From Tabrizicola_A sp044377735 (lineage in GTDB: Bacteria; Pseudomonadota; Alphaproteobacteria; Rhodobacterales; Rhodobacteraceae): DNA of 64,000 bases. The notes under the pieces were generated by a model. It made no database searches. It worked only from the letters and a program-made list of their open reading frames with translations, and was not told the DNA's origin. The stretch is from the NCBI GenBank assembly GCA_044377735.1, contig JBILYK010000002.1, positions 1 through 64,000 on the forward strand, read 5' to 3'. This document shows positions 59,538 through 64,000 of the stretch, in pieces (position 1 is the first letter of the stretch; every line of letters begins with the position of its first letter). Position numbers and translations under genes: made by a program.

Positions 59538-60785
59538 ATGACCGATTTTGCTGATGCCGCCCGCCAGACCACCCGCGCCCTGCGCGACCTGTTTCCGCGC
59601 ACGCCGATGCAGCGGAATGACTTTCTATCGCGCAAATACGGGGCCGAAATCTGGCTCAAGCGCGAGGATCTCTCGCCGGTGCGCAGCTACAAGCTGCGGG
59701 GCGCTTACAATGCCATGCGTAAGGTGCGGGCAAGCCACCCCGACCAAGGCCATTTCGTCTGCGCCTCTGCGGGCAACCATGCCCAAGGTGTCGCCTTTGC
59801 CTGCCAACATTTTGGCGTGCAGGGCACCATTTTCATGCCCGTCACCACTCCGCAGCAAAAGATCGACAAGACCCGCGCCTTCGGGGCCGATCATGTGCGC
59901 ATCGTGCTGACGGGCGACTATTTCGACCAAACGCTCGCCGCCTCGCAGCGGTTTTGCCGCGAGGAGGGCGCGCATTTCCTGTCGCCCTTTGACGATGAGG
60001 ATGTGATCGAAGGTCAGGCTTCGGTTGCGGTTGAGCTGTTGGATCAGCTTGGCCGCCCGCCCGATCTTGTCATTCTGCCCGTCGGTGGCGGCGGGCTGTC
60101 ATCTGGCGTGACGCGATACTTGCGCAGCGAGTCGCCGGGCACAGAGTATCGTTTTGTCGAGCCCAAAGGTGGGGCCAGCCTGACCGCCGCCTTGGCCGCG
60201 CATGAGCCTGTCACGCTGAAGCGTGTCGACAACTTCGTCGATGGAGCGGCTGTGGCCCGGGTTGGTGACCGAACGTATGCGGCATTGTCTTGGGTTAACC
60301 CGACCGAAGTTCTGATCGCCCCAGAAGACCGCATCTGCACCACCATGCTGATGATGCTGAACACCGAAGGCATCGTTCTGGAACCCGCAGGCGCGCTGGC
60401 GGTGGATGTCTTGGCCGATCTGACCGCCGAAATTGTGGGTAAAACAGTGGTTTGCGTGACCTCGGGCGGAAATTTCGATTTCGAACGCCTGCCGGAAGTG
60501 AAAGAACGCGCCCAACGCTATTCTGGGGTGAAGAAATATTTCATCTTGCGCATGCCGCAGCGTCCCGGTGCGCTGCGCGAGTTTCTGGAAATGCTGGGGC
60601 CGGATGATGACGTCGCCCGCTTTGAATACCTGAAGAAGTCGGCGCGCAACTTTGGTTCGGTGCTGATCGGGATTGAAACGAAAGAGGCGGCGAACTTTCA
60701 AAAGCTGTTCGATCAGCTTGAAGCTGCCGCTTTTCAGTATCGAGACATCACCCAGGATGAGATCCTGTCCGAGTTTTTGATCTAA
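59538..60785 (+). CDS. ilvA: Threonine dehydratase IlvA
   Basis: IlvA deaminates threonine to 2-oxobutanoate, the first step of isoleucine synthesis. The 415-residue protein has the PLP lysine in VRSYKLRGAYNAM (K52), CASAGNHAQGVAFAC and the PLP-phosphate loop PVGGGGLSSG. One ACT-like regulatory domain at the C-terminus (QRPGALREFLEMLG) gives the short, one-ACT form of the enzyme. The family is also annotated as a catabolic or serine/threonine dehydratase, so the exact role is not settled. It is followed 10 bp later by the S58 peptidase. Confidence 0.9.
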   Translation: MTDFADAARQTTRALRDLFPRTPMQRNDFLSRKYGAEIWLKREDLSPVRSYKLRGAYNAMRKVRASHPDQGHFVCASAGNHAQGVAFACQHFGVQGTIFMPVTTPQQKIDKTRAFGADHVRIVLTGDYFDQTLAASQRFCREEGAHFLSPFDDEDVIEGQASVAVELLDQLGRPPDLVILPVGGGGLSSGVTRYLRSESPGTEYRFVEPKGGASLTAALAAHEPVTLKRVDNFVDGAAVARVGDRTYAALSWVNPTEVLIAPEDRICTTMLMMLNTEGIVLEPAGALAVDVLADLTAEIVGKTVVCVTSGGNFDFERLPEVKERAQRYSGVKKYFILRMPQRPGALREFLEMLGPDDDVARFEYLKKSARNFGSVLIGIETKEAANFQKLFDQLEAAAFQYRDITQDEILSEFLI

Positions 60786-60795
60786 AGGAGCCGCC

Positions 60796-61851
60796 ATGCC
60801 CCGCGCCCGTGATCTTGGCCTGCCTTTTCCCGGCACGCCCGGCCCTTTGAACGCCATCACCGATGTGGCCGGGGTCAGCGTCGGGTTCTGCACCCTGCAA
60901 GACCCGGCCTGCCATATGCAAACCGGCGTCACGGCGATCATTCCCCGGATGGATGCGGGCAACCCCGAACCCGTTCGTGCAGGGCAAGCTACGCTCAACG
61001 GCAATGGCGAGATGACTGGGACGCATTGGATCAGGGACGGCGGCTATTTCCTTGGCCCGGTTCTGGTCACCAATACCCATGGCATCGGGGCCTGCCACAC
61101 GGGCGCGACGCGTTGGATGATTGACCGCTATCCCGACCATTTCCGCAACGGCATCGCCTGGGCCATGCCTGTGGTGGCCGAAACCTATGACGGCATCCTG
61201 AACGACATCAACGCGATGTTCGTGCAGCCCGAACATGCAGTCAAAGCGCTGAACAGTGCCACATCTGGACCCGTCACCGAAGGCGCAGTGGGCGGCGGCA
61301 CCGGCATGATTGCTTATGAGTTCAAGGCAGGCACTGGCACCGCTTCACGCTGTGTCACGGTTGGCGGTGAAACCTATACCGTCGGCGTTCTGGTGCAGGC
61401 CAACCACGGCAAGCGCCCGTGGTTCAACGTGCTGGGCCAACCCGTTGGCCGCCTGATGCCGTTTGAGGGCCTTGTTCCACGTGAAACGGGGTCGATCATT
61501 GTGGTCATCGCCACCGATGCGCCCTTGTCCACCATTTCTCTAACACACCTTGCCCGCCGCGCGGGCCTTGGCCTTGGTCGCGGTGGCACGCCGGGCGGCA
61601 ATTCGTCGGGCGATATCTTTCTGGCCTTCTCGACCGCGCCCTTCGGCCAAATGCCCCAATCCGCTGGCGCCCTGATCCTGCAGGTTGAACTGAACGCCGA
61701 GCTGATTGATCCTGTCTATCTGGCGGCGGTTGAGGCGGTTGAGGAATCGGTGGTCAACGCGATTGTGGCCGGAACCGACACACCCACCTTCAGGTTTCCC
61801 GGCAAGACCATCCCCGGTATCGACCGCGCCGCGCTGGCAGCTCTGTTCTAG
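60796..61851 (+). CDS. P1-family (S58) peptidase
   Basis: A self-cleaving N-terminal nucleophile hydrolase of the DmpA/BapA type, which includes L-aminopeptidase and beta-peptidyl aminopeptidases. The 351-residue protein has the N-terminal GPLNAITDVAGVSVG, TGVTAIIPRM, a middle GAVGGGTGMIAYEFKAG, and the maturation and nucleophile segment GGTPGGNSSGD (S270 or S271). Autocleavage before this serine would give two chains. The substrate is unknown. A near-perfect parS lies inside the gene at 61473-61488. AGGAG precedes the ATG. Confidence 0.88.
   Translation: MPRARDLGLPFPGTPGPLNAITDVAGVSVGFCTLQDPACHMQTGVTAIIPRMDAGNPEPVRAGQATLNGNGEMTGTHWIRDGGYFLGPVLVTNTHGIGACHTGATRWMIDRYPDHFRNGIAWAMPVVAETYDGILNDINAMFVQPEHAVKALNSATSGPVTEGAVGGGTGMIAYEFKAGTGTASRCVTVGGETYTVGVLVQANHGKRPWFNVLGQPVGRLMPFEGLVPRETGSIIVVIATDAPLSTISLTHLARRAGLGLGRGGTPGGNSSGDIFLAFSTAPFGQMPQSAGALILQVELNAELIDPVYLAAVEAVEESVVNAIVAGTDTPTFRFPGKTIPGIDRAALAALF
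61473..61488 (+). promoter_or_regulatory. parS-like site (15 of 16 bases)
   Basis: TGTTCCACGTGAAACG differs from TGTTNCACGTGAAACA only in its last base. It is inside the S58 peptidase gene, about 17 kb from parB and 23.6 kb from the oriC candidate. Core CACGTG with GTT/AAC arms supports ParB binding; strength unknown. Confidence 0.7.
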
Positions 61852-61881
61852 CGAAGAGTGCCCGGAACGGGCTCGATGAGC

Positions 61882-62562
61882 TTACCTTTGGCCCTCAAAG
61901 AACCGCGCGATCCGTTCCGCGATTGCGTCACTATCCGCCTTGTTCGTCAATGAATCACGCGCCCGCGAGATCACTTCGGCGGGAAGCTTGTTCGCAAACT
62001 CCTCGACCAGATCTGAAATGAAGCCATGGCTCATTTCCGGGTGATACTGCGTCGTCATGACCCGTCCCGGAATCGTGAAACTGCCCACCGGACATTCTGC
62101 CGTGCCGCCCAGAACCACTGCCCCCTGCGGCACGCGCAAGACCTGCTCAACATGGCAGCCATAAAGGCGAATCAGCTTGCCCTCGATCTCGGTCTCGACA
62201 AGACCAAAAGCCCAGCCTCCCGGGTTCTTGCCCACATCTCCGCCCAACGCCATGGCAATGGCCTGATGCCCGAAGCAAGCACCGAAGATCGGCTGCCCTT
62301 CGGCAACCAGCCGCCGGATCAGCGCGAACAACTGCCCCACCCAAGGGTCAGAATCATGCACCGAAGCTGGGCTTCCACCGATCAGCCAGCCGTCAAACCG
62401 GGCGCCCTCTGGGGGAAAAATCCCGTCCTTTACCGCAAAGACCGTAACCTGCCAATCTGGGCGCACTGATCGGATCATCGTGGCGAACTTCTCACCATCC
62501 TTGGGGCGGGCCTGGGCGAATTCCGACTCGTCGGTGTTGGTCATCAAGAGCGCGATTTGCAT
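61882..62562 (-). CDS. Class I glutamine amidotransferase
   Basis: A 226-residue cytoplasmic protein with a triad glutaminase fold. The nucleophile elbow IFGACFGHQAIA has C96, and TTQYHPEM has H174 and E176. LIGGSPASVHD and VEQVLRVP match stand-alone GATase1 proteins, which include GMP-synthase-like and gamma-glutamyl hydrolase-like members. It is not part of a synthetase. It is divergent from the P450 gene across 73 AT-rich bases. The next gene beyond the P450 looks like a glutamine synthetase-family member, which hints at glutamyl-amine metabolism; this is inference. Confidence 0.85.
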   Translation of the reverse strand: MQIALLMTNTDESEFAQARPKDGEKFATMIRSVRPDWQVTVFAVKDGIFPPEGARFDGWLIGGSPASVHDSDPWVGQLFALIRRLVAEGQPIFGACFGHQAIAMALGGDVGKNPGGWAFGLVETEIEGKLIRLYGCHVEQVLRVPQGAVVLGGTAECPVGSFTIPGRVMTTQYHPEMSHGFISDLVEEFANKLPAEVISRARDSLTNKADSDAIAERIARFFEGQR

Positions 62563-62635
62563 GATCTTCCCGCTTTACATATTTATGAACCTGTTTAGTA
62601 TATTTTGAAATCGGCATTGCGCAAGGGAAAGCAAT

Positions 62636-63895
62636 ATGACCGTCTGGACCCCCACTGACACCGGCCATGCCGACCTTGGCAGCCATGACAGCTTTATTTC
62701 CGGTCCCCCGCACAACACCTTTAAGCAGCTCCGCGATAAAGACCCCATGCACTGGTCTGACTGGTCGGGCGGCAAGGGCTATTGGTCGGTCACCCGGCAT
62801 GAGGACATCAGCTTTCTAAACGGCAAGCCGGACCTTATGTCCTCGGCCCGTGGGATTCGGATGGAGGATCAGACCTATGAGGAATACCTCGCCCGCCGCA
62901 CCTTTCAGGAAACCGATTCGCCCGACCACATGCAGACCCGAATCAAGGTGGCCAAGGCGTTTTCAAAGCCGGTGATCGCCCAGTTTGAACCGATCATCCG
63001 CGAATTGTGCGGCCCTATTCTTGACGAGGCGCTGGAAAAGGGCACCTTCGACGCAACCAAGGACATTGCCCGTCAACTGCCGATGCGGATGTTGGGCCGC
63101 ATCCTTGGCACGCCCGAAGAAGACCTGCCGTGGTTGGTGGAAAAGGGCGATACGCTGATTGCCAACACCGACCCCGACTTTACCCAGCATGTGCTGGACA
63201 AGATGACCACCGACGAATTCCGCATGATGCCCTTCAACTCGCCCGCCGGGGCCGAGCTGTTTGTCTATGGCAAAGAGCTTTTGCGCAAGAAAGAGGCCTC
63301 GGGCGATACCTCAGGCATTCTGCATCTTATCCTGCAGCCCGGGCCCGATGGGTCGGTTATGCCCGAACATGAGTTCCGCAACTTCTTTTGCCTTTTGGTC
63401 GCCGCCGGCAACGACACCACCCGCTATTCCATCGCCGCCGGGATTCAGGCGCTGGCCCACCAGCCCGATCTTTTGGCGCAGATGCAGGCAGGCGGTCCGG
63501 TCTGGGACACGGCAGCGGATGAGATCATCCGTTGGGGCAGCGCCACCACCTATTTCCGCCGCACCGCCACCCGCGATTTTGAATTCCACGACCGTCAGGT
63601 CAAAGAGGGCGACAAGGTTATTCTTTGGTGGGCGTCAGGCAACCGGGATGAGCGGGTGTTCGATGACCCCTTCCGCGTCAACCTGTTCCGCACGCCAAAC
63701 CGCCATGTCTCGTTCGGACAAGGCGGCCCGCATGTCTGCCTTGGCATGTGGCTGGCGCGGCTGGAGGTGCGGGTGCTGTTCGAAGAGCTTGCCAAGCGCA
63801 TCAAGTCCATCGAACCTGCTGGAGAGCAGAAGTTTCTCAGATCGAATTTCATCGGCGGCATCAAAGAGCTGCCAGTGCGTGTGACACTGCAATAA
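62636..63895 (+). CDS. Cytochrome P450
   Basis: A soluble bacterial monooxygenase of 419 residues. The heme-binding loop FGQGGPHVCLGMWLAR has the thiolate cysteine at C368. The oxygen-activating I-helix has AAGNDTTR (about 255-262), and DEIIRWGSATTYFRRTA the ExxR. The C-terminal NFIGGIKELPVRVTL resembles CYP108/CYP125-type enzymes that act on terpenes or steroids, but the substrate cannot be read. No ferredoxin or reductase gene is next to it, so electron donors must be elsewhere. AAGGGAAAG precedes the ATG. Confidence 0.93.
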   Translation: MTVWTPTDTGHADLGSHDSFISGPPHNTFKQLRDKDPMHWSDWSGGKGYWSVTRHEDISFLNGKPDLMSSARGIRMEDQTYEEYLARRTFQETDSPDHMQTRIKVAKAFSKPVIAQFEPIIRELCGPILDEALEKGTFDATKDIARQLPMRMLGRILGTPEEDLPWLVEKGDTLIANTDPDFTQHVLDKMTTDEFRMMPFNSPAGAELFVYGKELLRKKEASGDTSGILHLILQPGPDGSVMPEHEFRNFFCLLVAAGNDTTRYSIAAGIQALAHQPDLLAQMQAGGPVWDTAADEIIRWGSATTYFRRTATRDFEFHDRQVKEGDKVILWWASGNRDERVFDDPFRVNLFRTPNRHVSFGQGGPHVCLGMWLARLEVRVLFEELAKRIKSIEPAGEQKFLRSNFIGGIKELPVRVTLQ

Positions 63896-63926
63896 GCGGC
63901 ACCAGACCGCGCCCAGGGAGAGTTCA

Positions 63927-64000
63927 ATGACCAGCCAAAGCCCGCGCCTGCGCGCGATGTTCTGTGATCACCTGTCCATTCTGCGGGGAAAATACCTGCC
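63927..64000 (+). CDS. Glutamine synthetase-family protein, N-terminal fragment
   Basis: The frame opens at ATG 63927 after GGGAGA and runs off the right edge. Its visible residues, MTSQSPRLRAMFCDHLSI then LRGKYLP, resemble the N-terminus of glutamine synthetase-like enzymes such as gamma-glutamyl-polyamine synthetases, where a FCD..G..RGK(Y)LP pattern is common. It follows the P450 gene by 31 bp. Only about 24 residues are visible, so the call is tentative. Confidence 0.4.
   Translation, partial: MTSQSPRLRAMFCDHLSILRGKYL

Overview
The window is chromosomal DNA from a Rhodobacterales-type alphaproteobacterium: high GC, a complete RegB/RegA/SenC/HvrA redox-regulation cluster, an alphaproteobacterial HemY with a C-terminal cysteine cluster, an EVE-domain gene, and the conserved block dnaQ-coaE-aroE-maf | origin | hemJ-rho-mnmE-mnmG-rsmG-parA-parB. 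The origin-proximal position is supported by the parABS genes, three parS or parS-like sites, and a 387-bp gene-free, AT-containing stretch with a perfect DnaA box just upstream of maf.

Region by region. (1) 1-3.46 kb: the right end of a decaying integrated element. It holds the first codons of an IS5-like transposase, a D12-class adenine methylase remnant, three small unknown genes, a strong terminator, and a P4-type integrase lying against the 5' half of a tRNA-Thr(CGU) gene that is broken just after the anticodon loop. (2) 3.5-9.6 kb: a heme/envelope operon on the minus strand (hemD, Mic60-like, hemY), back to back with tsaD-gpsA-yciI-EVE on the plus strand. (3) 9.7-13.6 kb: a fosmidomycin-resistance-like MFS pump, a DUF2853 protein, ahcY and an HD hydrolase. 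(4) 13.6-18.5 kb: hvrA-like, regA and senC, divergent from regB, then a short DivL-like PAS protein with a TTG start, a strong Shine-Dalgarno and a CtrA-type box upstream. (5) 18.5-27.4 kb: a tightly overlapping operon tsaE-amgK-murU-addB-addA, then trxA and a clear terminator. This joins tRNA t6A modification, cell-wall sugar recycling and double-strand-break repair. (6) 27.4-34.9 kb: a capsule-synthesis-like orphan, hslVU, an alpha/beta-hydrolase lipoprotein, the Tim44-mltA-smr operon, fxsA and secB. (7) 34.9-49.8 kb: the origin region. Most genes point away from the candidate oriC on both sides; hemW, rdgB and rph are the exceptions. After parAB come hemW, rdgB and rph, divergent from hrcA-grpE. 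(8) 49.8-64 kb: mutS, maeB, a secreted MsrA, a class IV aminotransferase with a sulfotransferase-like partner, argG, a membrane protein, ilvA, an S58 peptidase carrying a near-parS site, a class I amidotransferase, a cytochrome P450, and the start of what looks like a glutamine synthetase-family gene.

I see no CRISPR array, no rRNA, and no defence or biosynthetic system that is clearly new. The most interesting signals are the parS sites embedded in coding sequence (mnmG start, rdgB stop, inside the S58 peptidase), the oriC candidate, the CtrA-box/short-DivL pairing, and the pile-up of gene fusions and truncations in the left-hand element.
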